A DNA stretch of 53,262 nt from an uncultured Prevotella sp. (lineage in GTDB: Bacteria; Bacteroidota; Bacteroidia; Bacteroidales; Bacteroidaceae). The stretch lies in contig CALUKU010000024.1 in NCBI GenBank assembly GCA_944321295.1, positions 1 through 53,262 of the forward strand, read 5' to 3'. The number at the start of each line of letters is the position of its first letter. Positions within the stretch are counted from its first letter, which is position 1. The notes beneath the pieces were generated by a model, which worked only from the letters and a program-made list of their open reading frames with translations, was not told the origin of the DNA and did not search any database. Position numbers and translations under genes: made by a program. Below, piece after piece: positions 8,418 through 17,941 of this stretch.

Positions 8418-9917
8418 TTATCCACAATAGAACGTTCCACGCACAAGCTTCTGCATAAGCTCGGTATCCTTCTCTGCAGCCTCACGCAAATTAGCGTCGT
8501 CAAAACTGCGGAGTTTCTTTATGATACCGTCAATCATGCGCGGCGAGAACACTCCGTGAGCCTCATACATGCCACGATGGCGCTCAAGCCAGTCGGCAGA
8601 AGCCACGCAGCTGTCGGGCAGTTGTTCGAACTTATCGTTGTCGCTACCACTCTCGCCAAGTCCGACATACATTGCATCAGCTACGTCAAGCGCCAGCTTT
8701 TCGTCCATCTCCAGTCCTCGACGGCATGCCACACACAATCCGGCCATAAGCTGGTAAACGTCTGCCGAGCCGTCCGGCGAACGCATCTCTACGGTTTGCT
8801 TCAACGTTGTGTCACCCTTATATTCAGCTTCCAAAGTGTTTACCTGCACGCACATGTCCTTACCTGAAGTCCATCCTAACGGCACACGTACAAGCACCGA
8901 ACGGTTGCAGTCGCCCCAGCACACGCTTGTAGGCGCCTCCTGATGAGGCACAAGACGGAAGTATGACACAGGCGTCTTATTGCCGAACGCCGTAATTGAC
9001 GGTGCAAGCTCCATCATTCCGGCAATAGCGCGGCGTGCTTCAGCCGAAAGTTTTCCGTCGCTAATCATGCAGTTGTGACCGTCTTTCATCATCCTCATGT
9101 GGATGTGCAAGCCTGAACCAGCCTTGCCCACAGTTATCTTCGGAGCAAAAGTTATGTCGAAACCATATTCATAAGCCAGGTTGCGGATAACCCACTTGGC
9201 CAGCAACAACTGGTCGGCGGCCGTTTCAACGGGATTAGGCAAGAACTCTATCTCATTCTGCTCAAATATCTTTCCGTCAGCTGTGAAGTTGCCGACCTCT
9301 GAATGTCCGTACTTAATCTGTCCGCCCGTCTGTGCTATATAAGACATGCACTTCTTACGGAAGTCGTTGAACTTGGCGAAAGGATCCGACTCGTGATAAC
9401 CGCGTTGGTCGACAGCGGGGAACATCCCGTCGTCTTCATAAATAACATAATACTCAAGTTCACCCATTGCCTCATAAGTCATGCCCGTAGCTTCGGTAAA
9501 GGCTGTTGCGGCACGATGAAGCGTCTGCTCGGGAGAGCAAGCGAACGGCTGGCCGTCCTTATCAAAGAATGAGCAAAGAAGACACAACGTAGGTATTTCA
9601 GAGAAGGGGTTGACGAATGCCGTCCTAAAACGCGGAATGACATAAAGGTCGCTGCTTTCAGCCTCTACAAACGAGGGGAAAAGGCTTGAACCGTCAACAC
9701 GCTCACCATCAGTAAGTATAGTTTCAAGGTAAGCGAGATTGTTAATCATGAAGTTAAGCGTTTTCACCCTTCCGTCCTCAGCAGGATACATGAAATCTAT
9801 CATCTTAATGCCTTTCTCACGCACAAAGGTGATAATGTCTGCTTTTGTCAACTCCGTGGCTGGTTTGCCGAAAAATGCTACCAATTCATTGGCACTCATT
9901 TCAACAGTCTTGTTCAT
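8418..9917 (-). CDS. Glutamine synthetase family protein (type I-like)
   Basis: A 499-residue enzyme of the glutamine synthetase family (ATP-dependent ligation of ammonia to glutamate). Visible elements: the N-terminal beta-grasp part with DGERVDGSSLFPSF at about 73-86, the catalytic-domain start GELEYYVIYEDDG, the ATP/metal segment GSGLHIHMRMMKDG, and SYFRLVPHQEAPTSVCWG near the glutamate site. The length is that of GSI-like enzymes, not the 700+ residue GSIII also common in Bacteroides. Because some family members act as gamma-glutamyl ligases on other amines, I give no gene symbol. It has its own consensus promoter upstream. Confidence 0.88.
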   Translation of the reverse strand: MNKTVEMSANELVAFFGKPATELTKADIITFVREKGIKMIDFMYPAEDGRVKTLNFMINNLAYLETILTDGERVDGSSLFPSFVEAESSDLYVIPRFRTAFVNPFSEIPTLCLLCSFFDKDGQPFACSPEQTLHRAATAFTEATGMTYEAMGELEYYVIYEDDGMFPAVDQRGYHESDPFAKFNDFRKKCMSYIAQTGGQIKYGHSEVGNFTADGKIFEQNEIEFLPNPVETAADQLLLAKWVIRNLAYEYGFDITFAPKITVGKAGSGLHIHMRMMKDGHNCMISDGKLSAEARRAIAGMMELAPSITAFGNKTPVSYFRLVPHQEAPTSVCWGDCNRSVLVRVPLGWTSGKDMCVQVNTLEAEYKGDTTLKQTVEMRSPDGSADVYQLMAGLCVACRRGLEMDEKLALDVADAMYVGLGESGSDNDKFEQLPDSCVASADWLERHRGMYEAHGVFSPRMIDGIIKKLRSFDDANLREAAEKDTELMQKLVRGTFYCG

Positions 9918-9989
9918 AGTTTCTTAATTTAAAGTCAAATATTTTAAGATTAGATTTATCTCTAAAACAACAGAGCAATAAGCACTGCA

Positions 9990-10021
9990 CAAAAGTAAGT
10001 CTTTTTATTACACAAAACAAA
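9990..10021 (-). promoter_or_regulatory. Consensus promoter of the glutamine synthetase gene
   Basis: On the minus strand a TTTG box (complement of 10018-10021) is followed after 20 bp by TACTTTTG (complement of 9990-9997). This is a full match to the Bacteroidetes TTTG/TAnnTTTG pattern, about 73 bp before the start codon. The rest of the 9918-10389 gap is AT-rich, with no credible gene. Confidence 0.75.
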
Positions 10022-10261
10022 TATAATTCATTATATTTTCATTAAATAAGAAAAAAATATTCATTGGCATCGTTTTGACACATTGTCACGCTTAGACGTT
10101 AAGAACGAAAGAAACACGTTCAAAATCAGCTACAGCAGCCAGTTGACGCACCCTAAAACTATCAAAATGCAACCAAGGAATATATTTCAAGTAAACAAAG
10201 CGCACTATTGCACACGCATTAAGAAGGGAATACGAAACGATGCAACAAACACACATAATAA

Positions 10262-10305
10262 AGTCTGCAAATTCCTGTGATTATCATCACTGAAACTTGC
10301 AGACT
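10262..10305 (-). terminator. Hairpin downstream of the PpiD-like gene
   Basis: Arms AGTCTGCAA (10262-10270) and TTGCAGACT (10297-10305) form a 9-bp stem about 85 bp past the PpiD stop codon. They are followed on the minus strand by T-rich sequence, so this is probably a transcription terminator. Confidence 0.55.
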
Positions 10306-10389
10306 AAATATTAAGAATATAAGATTTTACCTTATATCACTATTCAAATCTAAAACAGCAAAAAAACGCTTCTATACGTTTAAACGCAT

Positions 10390-12531
10390 TTAGAAGAACA
10401 TGTAACGATTGTCCTTAACGTTAGCGTTGATGTAAAGTTCCTGCATGAAGTTGCCGGCAAACTGCATCACTTTCTGACGCTGACGCTGCTCATACTCCTT
10501 AGCATTGAACTTAACGGGGCGCATCTTCTTGTCGGTTACCTGGAAGAGATAAACACCTCCATTACCCTTAACAGCCTGTGATGAGAACTTGCCTTTAGCT
10601 GTTGCTGAAACTGCTCCGCTTAATGCTTGCTCGCTCATGCCTGTTGCCTGAACGAAAACAGGAGCTGCAAAAGTCACCTGATTTACCGTAGAAACCTTAG
10701 CGCCCTTAGCCTTAGCGCCAGCCATATCCTTAACGCCCTTCACCTGAGCCATCAGCATTTCAGCCTTCTTATCGCGCATAACCTCGTTGCGAACATAACT
10801 CTTCACGCCTTCATCATCAAGCGAACGATATCCTTCCTTGTTGATCTTCGTAAGCACTACAACCAAAAGATGGTCGTTTTCGCCACATTCATAAAGCGGA
10901 GAAACTTCATTTTCCTTAGCCTCGAAGAGCCATTTCATAGCTTCACGGGTATCGCTTATTCCTGCGACATAATGCTCGGTGTTGCTAATGTCAGCGCGTT
11001 CTTTTACTGTAAATCCATACTTTGACGCGTTTTTCTGCATGGCGTCGAGCGATTGATTCTCGCTAACGAAGCGGCTGAACTTATTATATGCTGCAGAATA
11101 AGTGTCCCGTGAGAACTCAATAGGCTTCTTAATGACGGCAGCTACATACTTGTCAGTCATCGCCCTACGGTCAGTTACCTGAAGAATGATATTGCCTTGA
11201 AGCATTTTCAAATTCTTCATTTCGTTCACTCCTAACGTATTGAGAGCCTGGATGTAAGACCTTGTATCATTATCCATTGAAGGAGCATTCTGATATTGTG
11301 CCGAAGTAATCCAATTCTTTGCACCTGTCTGTCCATACTTCTTGGCAATCGTTTCAAAATCGGCACCAGCCTGAAGCGCTGTATAAATGCTGTCTGCACG
11401 CTTAACCGTTTCAGCTGCGGTAGCACCACCTACCTGAATTGCACGGAACTGAACAGAGTCGGGCATCTGAGTCTTTGAAATAAGGCGTATGATATTCAGC
11501 GTATTGTCAGCCTTGTTCTCTACGGGAGCCGTGGTAGAACCTACAGCTATTGAATCAAGACGTGCGGCAATGTCTGAAGGGAAAGCGGCCTTTGTCTGAG
11601 GAATACCGAGGTAAGCAATCACCGAACCGCTCTTTCTTACGATTCCGGAAGGATCTGCCGTATCCCTTAAAGCCGTCATATAACCATTAACGGTCTTATT
11701 CAATGCAGTGCGGTCAGCCTGCGAAGGAACAACCTGATATTCAACATATTTTATTGAACGGGTTTCCTCATACTGCTTGAAACGAGGCTTAAGCTCATTA
11801 TATTTAGCCTTAAGGTCGCTCTCGGTAATAGTCACCTTGTTGTCGTTAATCGAAGAATATGCGAATGAGGCAAGCTGAATGTTGCTTTCCTGGTTTTCGT
11901 CATTATAAGCCATCTTGGCCGAAACAGGATTTGAAAGCAGGCAACCTGCAAACAACACCTGATACTTTTGTGCAAGCAGCTGCTGGCGCAAAGTCTTCTC
12001 GATAAACGTCCAGAAGTTGTAAAGGTTCCTGTACTGGTCAGCCAACTGGGGGTTTGCGCCCTGAGCCTGCTTATACTCAGCAAGGAATTGCTTAAGCATG
12101 TTTGCGTCAAAACGTCCCGTCTGCCTGTTGACGAAAGGCGTCTGGAGGAGCATGGGATTCGTACCCGCATCGAGCACGTTCTGAAGCTCCTGGTCGGTAA
12201 CCTTAAGTCCAAGTTTCTCAGCCTCGTGGCTAACGATTTCGTTCTGGACGAAAGTATTCCAAACCACATCCTTAATCTGATTGAGCTCCTCATCAGTCAG
12301 ATTGTCACGACCTTGGGTCATTCTGATGACGTTGGTATATTCGTCAACAAGCTTCTGGAAGTCCTGCACGTTGACCTTGTCACCCAAAACCTCGCCTACT
12401 TGCGCCCTTCTCTCGTTGCTTGCGGCATCACAAGAGCGGAACAACTCTTCGGCAATAAACGCAAAAAGGGCGAATCCTATCACGCAGATAAGGATTACGC
12501 CTTTGCTCCTGATTTTTCCTAATACTGCCAT
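10390..12531 (-). CDS. Membrane-anchored PpiD/SurA-type periplasmic chaperone
   Basis: A 713-residue protein with a short cytoplasmic N-terminus (MAVLGKIRSKG), one transmembrane anchor (about 12-31), and a large periplasmic part. Residues 40-200 match the SurA/PpiD N-terminal chaperone fold (ADxxR-rich helices, NEIVSHEAEKLGLKVTDQEL). A parvulin-like domain follows around 350-470 (FRAIQVGG, AGADFETIAKKYG, ILQVTDRRA). It helps newly secreted outer-membrane proteins fold. Bacteroidetes annotate this family as peptidylprolyl isomerase or SurA N-terminal domain protein; whether the parvulin site is active is uncertain. The gene follows lptC on the same strand but has its own -7 box. Confidence 0.88.
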   Translation of the reverse strand: MAVLGKIRSKGVILICVIGFALFAFIAEELFRSCDAASNERRAQVGEVLGDKVNVQDFQKLVDEYTNVIRMTQGRDNLTDEELNQIKDVVWNTFVQNEIVSHEAEKLGLKVTDQELQNVLDAGTNPMLLQTPFVNRQTGRFDANMLKQFLAEYKQAQGANPQLADQYRNLYNFWTFIEKTLRQQLLAQKYQVLFAGCLLSNPVSAKMAYNDENQESNIQLASFAYSSINDNKVTITESDLKAKYNELKPRFKQYEETRSIKYVEYQVVPSQADRTALNKTVNGYMTALRDTADPSGIVRKSGSVIAYLGIPQTKAAFPSDIAARLDSIAVGSTTAPVENKADNTLNIIRLISKTQMPDSVQFRAIQVGGATAAETVKRADSIYTALQAGADFETIAKKYGQTGAKNWITSAQYQNAPSMDNDTRSYIQALNTLGVNEMKNLKMLQGNIILQVTDRRAMTDKYVAAVIKKPIEFSRDTYSAAYNKFSRFVSENQSLDAMQKNASKYGFTVKERADISNTEHYVAGISDTREAMKWLFEAKENEVSPLYECGENDHLLVVVLTKINKEGYRSLDDEGVKSYVRNEVMRDKKAEMLMAQVKGVKDMAGAKAKGAKVSTVNQVTFAAPVFVQATGMSEQALSGAVSATAKGKFSSQAVKGNGGVYLFQVTDKKMRPVKFNAKEYEQRQRQKVMQFAGNFMQELYINANVKDNRYMFF

Positions 12532-12593
12532 TATTACAATTATTTATTTTTTAATTTATTCTTATTTAATTATCGTATAATCCATTTAGCGCA

Positions 12594-12601
12594 CAAAAGT
12601 A
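12594..12601 (-). promoter_or_regulatory. -7 promoter element for the PpiD-like gene
   Basis: TACTTTTG on the minus strand, about 63 bp before the ATG, in an A/T-rich leader. The -33 position is weak (TTGT about 18-20 bp upstream). Confidence 0.5.
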
Positions 12602-12681
12602 CAAAAAAGAAAATAAAAACAATTACTTTTCTGTTAAAAACTTTTCAGCACGGCGTCATTAATCCGGCGATATTGCTGTTT

Positions 12682-13317
12682 TCATTGCGCTTTCTTTGCC
12701 GACGGGGTCGTTGGCAAACGCTTCTTCGCCTTTACCGTGTCGGGCGCCGCCAAGATACTGTCACCTTCATTTTCGCCCATTCCGCCCTTGACGAACGAGC
12801 CTTTCGAGTTAGAAATAGTATAATGCGTCATGCGTTCGTCGCTGAGGAAATAAGAGCCCTCCATCTCCCTGTCTGGCGTAACCAGCCGTGAATATTTATG
12901 GCTGTAAAGCTCGTGCTCGGTTTGGTCCCAATACAACTCCTCGCTCGAAAATCGCAATCCGTCAATCGTCCTGATGCGCACGCGCCCGCGCAACTCCCAA
13001 AGTTTCTGCTTGTCAAAATAATAAGCCGTGTCACATTGGATGTAGGCTTCGACATGGAACTTATCGTCAAACTGCTCAAGGAACAATCCCTTCTCGAATA
13101 TCCACCGTGAAGGGTCCTTTACCTGGTTGACTTCCCAACACTCAGCAACAATGCGGTATTTCATCATTCCCGAATCGGATATAAGCGTGTTGACGCCGTA
13201 AGATACCATCATCGACACCGAATCGCGTGGATTTACCGCCGGAGCTATATGTTCACGCTTTTCCTGGCAGGCGGCCAAGAAAAGCGTTATTATAAATATG
13301 TATGGTATTACCTTCAA
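12682..13317 (-). CDS. lptC: LPS export lipoprotein LptC
   Basis: A 211-residue lipoprotein: the first 17 residues end in the lipobox LAAC (Cys17). The mature part matches LptC, with YGVNTLISDSGMMKYRI, WIFEKGLFLEQFDD and the beta-jellyroll core YFDKQKLWELRGRVRI followed by GLRFSSEELYWDQTEHEL. LptC links the inner-membrane LptBFG ATPase to periplasmic LptA during LPS transport. Bacteroidetes forms are typically lipoproteins with a polar C-terminal tail, as here. It starts 22 bp after the FadL-like gene on the same strand, so they are probably one transcript. Confidence 0.88.
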   Translation of the reverse strand: MKVIPYIFIITLFLAACQEKREHIAPAVNPRDSVSMMVSYGVNTLISDSGMMKYRIVAECWEVNQVKDPSRWIFEKGLFLEQFDDKFHVEAYIQCDTAYYFDKQKLWELRGRVRIRTIDGLRFSSEELYWDQTEHELYSHKYSRLVTPDREMEGSYFLSDERMTHYTISNSKGSFVKGGMGENEGDSILAAPDTVKAKKRLPTTPSAKKAQ

Positions 13318-13339
13318 TTTTCCCTTGGTATTAGGCGCA

Positions 13340-14644
13340 TCAGTTGACCTTCCACTTCATGAACCAACGCTCGTTGAACGTTATGCCGACATTAATGCGG
13401 AAAGTGTTTTCAGTAAGCATGCCTTTGGCTGAAGAGTGCACCCATTGGCCTGAAACGTTCAAAAACGAACGGTTGTTATACGCATTAATAATAGGTATGC
13501 CGAAACCAATGCTTGCGCTTATCTCATCAGGACCGTCAAGTCCGTTGATCTTATAATATGATGTGGCATAGGACACGCCCGCACGGAAACGCACCCTGTC
13601 AAAGAAGCTTCTACTCATCTCATTATTACAGAACTCGCCGCCGAAAGTCACCTTGTAACGGTCTGAATAATAATCGTCAGTCAACTCATACGATTGTTCA
13701 TCATTGATGACACGATAAACAGGATACTTTATGCCGCCCCACTTCTGAAGCGTGAAGTCGGCTCCCACCTTAAGTTTGTTGTTATGATTCCACATGAGGC
13801 CGGCTCCGTAAGATGTCGGCAGCTCAAATCCGTTGTTGACGGTAAACGACGTGGTGTCGGCAATGCCGGTATTGGAGTTGGTTGATATGACCATACAGGT
13901 AGGGTCAGCGTTAAGCTTATGTCCTAATCCGTACGTAAGTCCCACAGCTAATGCGTTTTTCTTATTCAAGTTAAATGAATACTGCAAGCCTATGTCAAGC
14001 TTATAGTTGCTGACCGTAGCCGTATAATATTTCGACAAGGTGTTGATATAGCCGTCGCTGTAACTATTGACGACAGAACGGTCGATGTCGCCCCATAAAT
14101 AAGCAATGTTAGCTCCGACCGACAGGCCTTTCACAAACTCCCATCCGGCACCCACGTACACCTGATGGATACCGCCGCTGCCATTGTAAGTATTTGTATA
14201 AGTAGTATTCCTGTCGCCGTCAAGGAAATCGCTGATTGAATAGTTATAGCCCACGTTCGTGAACGGCACTATACCGAAACTTACGCCTACGTGCTTAAAA
14301 ACGCGGAAGCCGGCCACTGCATACTCGAAGTCGGCGTTCTTGGCATTAATCCTTTGGCCGTTCTCACTGAAGTTTGTAAGCTGTCCTGACAAACCGGCGT
14401 CGAAAATGAACGTCAACGAGTCAATAGCCGAATATGACGCAGGATTAAGATAATTCACCTGATTATGTTCCCTGAAACCCAATCCCAAACCGTTCATGCC
14501 ACGGTTGAAACCACTCGACTGCTCGTTCAGCAAGCCCAATCCGTATTGGCTGTAAGGAGAGTTTGTGCCGCTCTGCGCAGCAACAGGAGTCACGCAAGCA
14601 ACTGCTATGATTGCCGCGGCCGATATCTTTTTATAAAAATTCAT
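13340..14644 (-). CDS. FadL-like outer-membrane beta-barrel protein
   Basis: A 434-residue protein with a signal peptide cleaved after VAAQ/SG and strong beta-barrel periodicity to the C-terminus. The N-terminal part SPYSQYGLGLL...GMNGLGLGFRE...VNYLNPASYSAID resembles the FadL/TodX-type family of Bacteroidetes, in which an N-terminal plug precedes the barrel. It is likely involved in uptake of hydrophobic compounds or in envelope assembly; the substrate is unknown. The link to lptC suggests an envelope-biogenesis transcription unit. I know this barrel/LptC/PpiD neighbourhood from other Bacteroidales, where extra genes are often interleaved. Confidence 0.78.
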   Translation of the reverse strand: MNFYKKISAAAIIAVACVTPVAAQSGTNSPYSQYGLGLLNEQSSGFNRGMNGLGLGFREHNQVNYLNPASYSAIDSLTFIFDAGLSGQLTNFSENGQRINAKNADFEYAVAGFRVFKHVGVSFGIVPFTNVGYNYSISDFLDGDRNTTYTNTYNGSGGIHQVYVGAGWEFVKGLSVGANIAYLWGDIDRSVVNSYSDGYINTLSKYYTATVSNYKLDIGLQYSFNLNKKNALAVGLTYGLGHKLNADPTCMVISTNSNTGIADTTSFTVNNGFELPTSYGAGLMWNHNNKLKVGADFTLQKWGGIKYPVYRVINDEQSYELTDDYYSDRYKVTFGGEFCNNEMSRSFFDRVRFRAGVSYATSYYKINGLDGPDEISASIGFGIPIINAYNNRSFLNVSGQWVHSSAKGMLTENTFRINVGITFNERWFMKWKVN

Positions 14645-14901
14645 TTTATCTTAATATAATCACGTTACAGCCCCGCAGGGCGACAATACCGCCTGCAAAG
14701 TTGGGCATTTTTTTCTTAAAAACCAAATCAATAGCCGCACGTTGCCGTAAAATTAACAAAAAGTTAAGGATATTTTTCACATCAACCATTGTTAATCGCC
14801 ATCGGTTCCCAACGTCATCCCCCACCGCCTAACTACACGGCAAAAAGCCTCAGTACGACGGAAAAAAAGCCTGTACTCAACGACCGCTCAGCCTGCTTTT
14901 T

Positions 14902-15015
14902 CTAAAAGGCAACCTTTTCGTCAGCAAAAGGCCGTCTTTCGTCGTTTAAAAGCTTAGCTTTCACACCGTAAAACGCGGCCTTTCACGCATAGCATGGTAA
15001 GCCTTTGGCCTTCAG
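14902..15015. repeat. AAAAGGCCGC word array, locus B
   Basis: The 507-bp divergent gap between the FadL-like gene and DUF4105 holds at least four units of about 21-24 bp: TAAAAGGCAACCTTTTCG, GCAAAAGGCCGTCTTTCG, TTTAAAAGCTTAGCTTTCAC and GTAAAACGCGGCCTTTCACG. The same word grammar is seen at 8212, 22345, 30769 and 38896. The rest of the gap shows no gene. Confidence 0.65.
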
Positions 15016-15166
15016 CACGATACGCATCGCCACGCAGCATGCCACGCAACAACCTTCATACAAGGCCTCGCCGAAGAGCAAGTGGAGCAGTAGCGCGCCG
15101 CTCATACTGCGTGCAAAATTATTGATTTTTTTGAAATAATCGTATGCCTAATTGAGAAATATAAAC

Positions 15167-15174
15167 TATTTTTG
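15167..15174 (+). promoter_or_regulatory. -7 element abutting the DUF4105 start
   Basis: TATTTTTG ends only 5 bp before the GTG at 15179. If it is used, transcription would begin at or next to the start codon. There is no TTTG box at the usual distance, so this is tentative. Confidence 0.4.
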
Positions 15175-15178
15175 CAAC

Positions 15179-16396
15179 GTGAAACGTTTAAGAAACATCA
15201 TTACGACAACTGCGGTTTGCCTTATCGCCTTGATTTGCAGCGAAATACAGGCCGCCAATAGTGCGACGCCTGGCAATGCGGAAAGGGATTCGATAAAAAT
15301 AAGCCTGCTCACCTGTTCGCCCGGAACTGAGGTTTACAGCCTTTACGGGCACACGTCCATAAGACTGACCGACTACGGCAGAGGCGTAGACGTTGCCGTA
15401 AATTACGGTATGTTCTCGTTCGGCAAGCCCTTCTTCGTGCTGCGTTTCATTTTCGGCATTACCGACTACGAAATGGGTATCATACCTTTCGAATACTTCT
15501 GCAGGGAATACGAGAGCGAAGGACGCTCGATATACCAACAGGAACTGAACCTCACGGCGGACGAAAAACTTGCCATACGTGACGCGTTGGCCGTCAATTA
15601 CATGCCGCAAAACCGTGTCTACCGCTACAATTACTTTTACGACAACTGCACCACGCGCGCCCGCGACATACTCATCAACAACATCAAGGGCAAGACGGAA
15701 GTTGCAGATGCAAAAGAGGAATATCCGTCTTTCCGCGAACTGACGTACATGTTCAACAAAGACTATCCGTGGGCACGCTTCGGCAATGATATATTATTAG
15801 GTGTAAAGTCTGACAAAAAGACAGACCTTAAAGAACACCAGTTCCTGCCGTCGCTTTTGCAGGAGGATTTCTCCAATACCATTATAAAAAATGCCGACGG
15901 CACGGAAAGACCGCTCGTACTGTCAGAGGGATACGTCATAAAAGAAGGGCCGAAAGCCATCGGGAAAGGATTTCCGTTGCGTCCAAGCTCATGCGCATGG
16001 TTAATATTCGCCGTCACCGTGGCCGTATCGCTGCTCGAAGCACGCAAGGGTTACAGATTGTGGCCGTTTGACACGTTCATGATGATATTCTACGGCTGCA
16101 TGGGAGTCATCGTCTTTATGATGTTCTTCTCCCAACACCCTACAACAAGCACTAACTTGCAGGTACTCCTGTTCAATCCCCTACCCCTGTTCTTTGCATA
16201 TCGCACGGCAAAACGGGCAATGGCAGGCAGGCCTGACCCGTTCTGGAAATATGCCATAATCTTTACGGCGCTCTTCTTTATCGGCGGTTTTTTCCAAGAC
16301 TACGCCGAGGGAACATACGTTTTGGCATTATCTTTGCTGGTAAGAAGTGCATGGAACATTTTCCGTCAACATAAGCTTATATCTACGAAAGGATGA
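15179..16396 (+). CDS. DUF4105 protein with C-terminal membrane domain
   Basis: About 405 residues. The GTG start (VKRLRNIITT...) gives a proper signal peptide ending near SEIQA; a TTG 9 codons upstream is also in frame, but no ATG is. The periplasmic domain has the DUF4105 hallmarks SLYGHTSIRL (conserved His) and NYFYDNCTTRARDIL (conserved Cys), reminiscent of a papain/NlpC-like Cys-His pair; the enzymatic role is unproven. After about residue 265 come four hydrophobic segments, so the protein is membrane anchored. Its stop overlaps the next start (ATGA), indicating translational coupling to the phosphatase-like gene. Confidence 0.85.
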   Translation: MKRLRNIITTTAVCLIALICSEIQAANSATPGNAERDSIKISLLTCSPGTEVYSLYGHTSIRLTDYGRGVDVAVNYGMFSFGKPFFVLRFIFGITDYEMGIIPFEYFCREYESEGRSIYQQELNLTADEKLAIRDALAVNYMPQNRVYRYNYFYDNCTTRARDILINNIKGKTEVADAKEEYPSFRELTYMFNKDYPWARFGNDILLGVKSDKKTDLKEHQFLPSLLQEDFSNTIIKNADGTERPLVLSEGYVIKEGPKAIGKGFPLRPSSCAWLIFAVTVAVSLLEARKGYRLWPFDTFMMIFYGCMGVIVFMMFFSQHPTTSTNLQVLLFNPLPLFFAYRTAKRAMAGRPDPFWKYAIIFTALFFIGGFFQDYAEGTYVLALSLLVRSAWNIFRQHKLISTKG

Positions 16397-17832
16397 TTAA
16401 TAAATACATAACAGCCACAATCTTGGCGATAGCTGCCGGCAACGTGACCGTTGCACAGGTGTCAAGACCCGTGCCGCGGCTCGTCGTCAACATCGCCATT
16501 GACCAGTTGCGGTCTGATTACATAGAGATGTTCATGCCGTCTTACGGCGCGAACGGATTTAAGAAGCTGCTCGGCAACGGCGTGGTTTACCCCAACGCGC
16601 AATACACGTTCTTCCCCGTAGACAGAGCTTCGGCGATAGCATCGATAAACACAGGCACGTCACCCTCGAACAACGGCATAACCGGAATGAAATGGCTCGA
16701 CAAGAGCACGCTCATCCCCGTAAACTGCGTTGACGACCATGACTATGACGGCATATACACCGACGAAAAGTCGTCACCCAAAAACATCGCCACGACGACA
16801 ATCAACGACGAGCTCAAAATAGCCACCGACGGCGAAGCAATCGTCTACAGTATCGCCATGGACAGGGACGCCGCCGTTATAAGCGGAGGCCATGCGGCCG
16901 ACGGCGCAATATGGTTCAACGAAGACAGCAAGTGTTGGTGTTCGTCGAAATATTACTTTAAGAAAGCTCCGCAATGGCTTGAGGGATACAACCTTATGTA
17001 CACCAATGCCGTTACGGCTGACAATATAAACGCCAACATCACCAACATAGCGCTGCAATGCATAGCCTCGACAGGCATGGGCAAAGACAACGCCCCAGAC
17101 ATGTTGTCGCTGACATACGACGCAAAGATACCTATCGACGAGGACATCCTCAACAAGCAGCTGCTGCAATACAAATACATCCAGCTTGACAAGGAATTAG
17201 ACAAGCTCATCAGCGGCATTGAAAGCAAGATTGGCAAGAACAATGCGCTGTTCGTGGTGACGAGCACCGGCTATTGCAACGAAAAGGAAATAGACTACGC
17301 CAAATACCGTATTCCCAACGGAACGTTCTACGTAAACCGCACCGCCCATCTTCTCAACATGTATCTCGGCGCGATATACGGCCAGGACAAATACGTTGAA
17401 AGCTGTTTCTACAACCAGCTATTCCTCAACATAAAGAAAATAGAGCAAAAGCGCATCAACACGAGCGAACTGCTAAGCCGCGCCCAGACGTTCATCATGC
17501 AGCTGTCGGGCGTAAGCAACGTGTTCACCAGCAAGAACCTGTTGCTGTCTGTTGACGGCAACAGCTCAAGGCTGCGCAACTGGTTCTACCCTAACAACTG
17601 CGGCGACCTTGTTGTGGAAGTTTCGCCGGGATGGAAACTTTTCAACGAGGAGAACTTTCAGGAATACACGTCGAAAGAAAGCACAATGCCGTTCCCGCTC
17701 ATATTCTACGGCACGGGAATAACGGCTAAAGAGATAACAACACCTATCACAATCGACCGCATTGCACCGACAATAGCCAAGTCGATACGCATCAGGGCGC
17801 CAAACGCATGCTCGGTGACACCTTTATATTAA
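16393..17832 (+). CDS. Alkaline-phosphatase-superfamily protein, probably catalytically inactive
   Basis: A 479-residue exported protein (signal peptide ending VTVAQ). The family framework is clear: IAIDQLRSDYIEMF (first metal Asp), ASINTGTSPSNNGITG, GGHAADGAIWF, and the closing PLIFYGTGITAKE with DRIAPTIAKSI. Compared with PafA-type phosphatases as I know them, several catalytic positions differ. The nucleophile Thr in the TGPGHASIYTG context aligns with Arg in DRASAIASINTG. The D-x-x-x-H metal motif reads YDAKIP. The ADHG motif reads STGYC. The late HGSPY region lacks His. It overlaps DUF4105 by 4 bp and precedes secA. Likely a structural or scaffolding envelope protein. Confidence 0.78.
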   Translation: MINKYITATILAIAAGNVTVAQVSRPVPRLVVNIAIDQLRSDYIEMFMPSYGANGFKKLLGNGVVYPNAQYTFFPVDRASAIASINTGTSPSNNGITGMKWLDKSTLIPVNCVDDHDYDGIYTDEKSSPKNIATTTINDELKIATDGEAIVYSIAMDRDAAVISGGHAADGAIWFNEDSKCWCSSKYYFKKAPQWLEGYNLMYTNAVTADNINANITNIALQCIASTGMGKDNAPDMLSLTYDAKIPIDEDILNKQLLQYKYIQLDKELDKLISGIESKIGKNNALFVVTSTGYCNEKEIDYAKYRIPNGTFYVNRTAHLLNMYLGAIYGQDKYVESCFYNQLFLNIKKIEQKRINTSELLSRAQTFIMQLSGVSNVFTSKNLLLSVDGNSSRLRNWFYPNNCGDLVVEVSPGWKLFNEENFQEYTSKESTMPFPLIFYGTGITAKEITTPITIDRIAPTIAKSIRIRAPNACSVTPLY

Positions 17833-17892
17833 TATTGTACTAAACTCCATAAAAACAAGAATATTCCGGACGCAAATAAGGAATAAAATCAC

Positions 17893-17900
17893 TACCTTTG
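17893..17900 (+). promoter_or_regulatory. -7 element of the secA promoter
   Basis: TACCTTTG followed by GCATCC, a typical Bacteroidetes -7 box, lies 41 bp before the secA ATG at 17942. The -33 region is not a clear TTTG. Confidence 0.6.
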
Positions 17901-17941
17901 CATCCGATTATCATCAACATCTAAGAAAACATTAACATAAA

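Noticed and set aside
10083-10280. 65-codon frame starting at TTG
   Set aside because: Weak start, no ribosome binding site, odd composition and no neighbours to support it. The gap is AT-rich and holds a promoter and a terminator.
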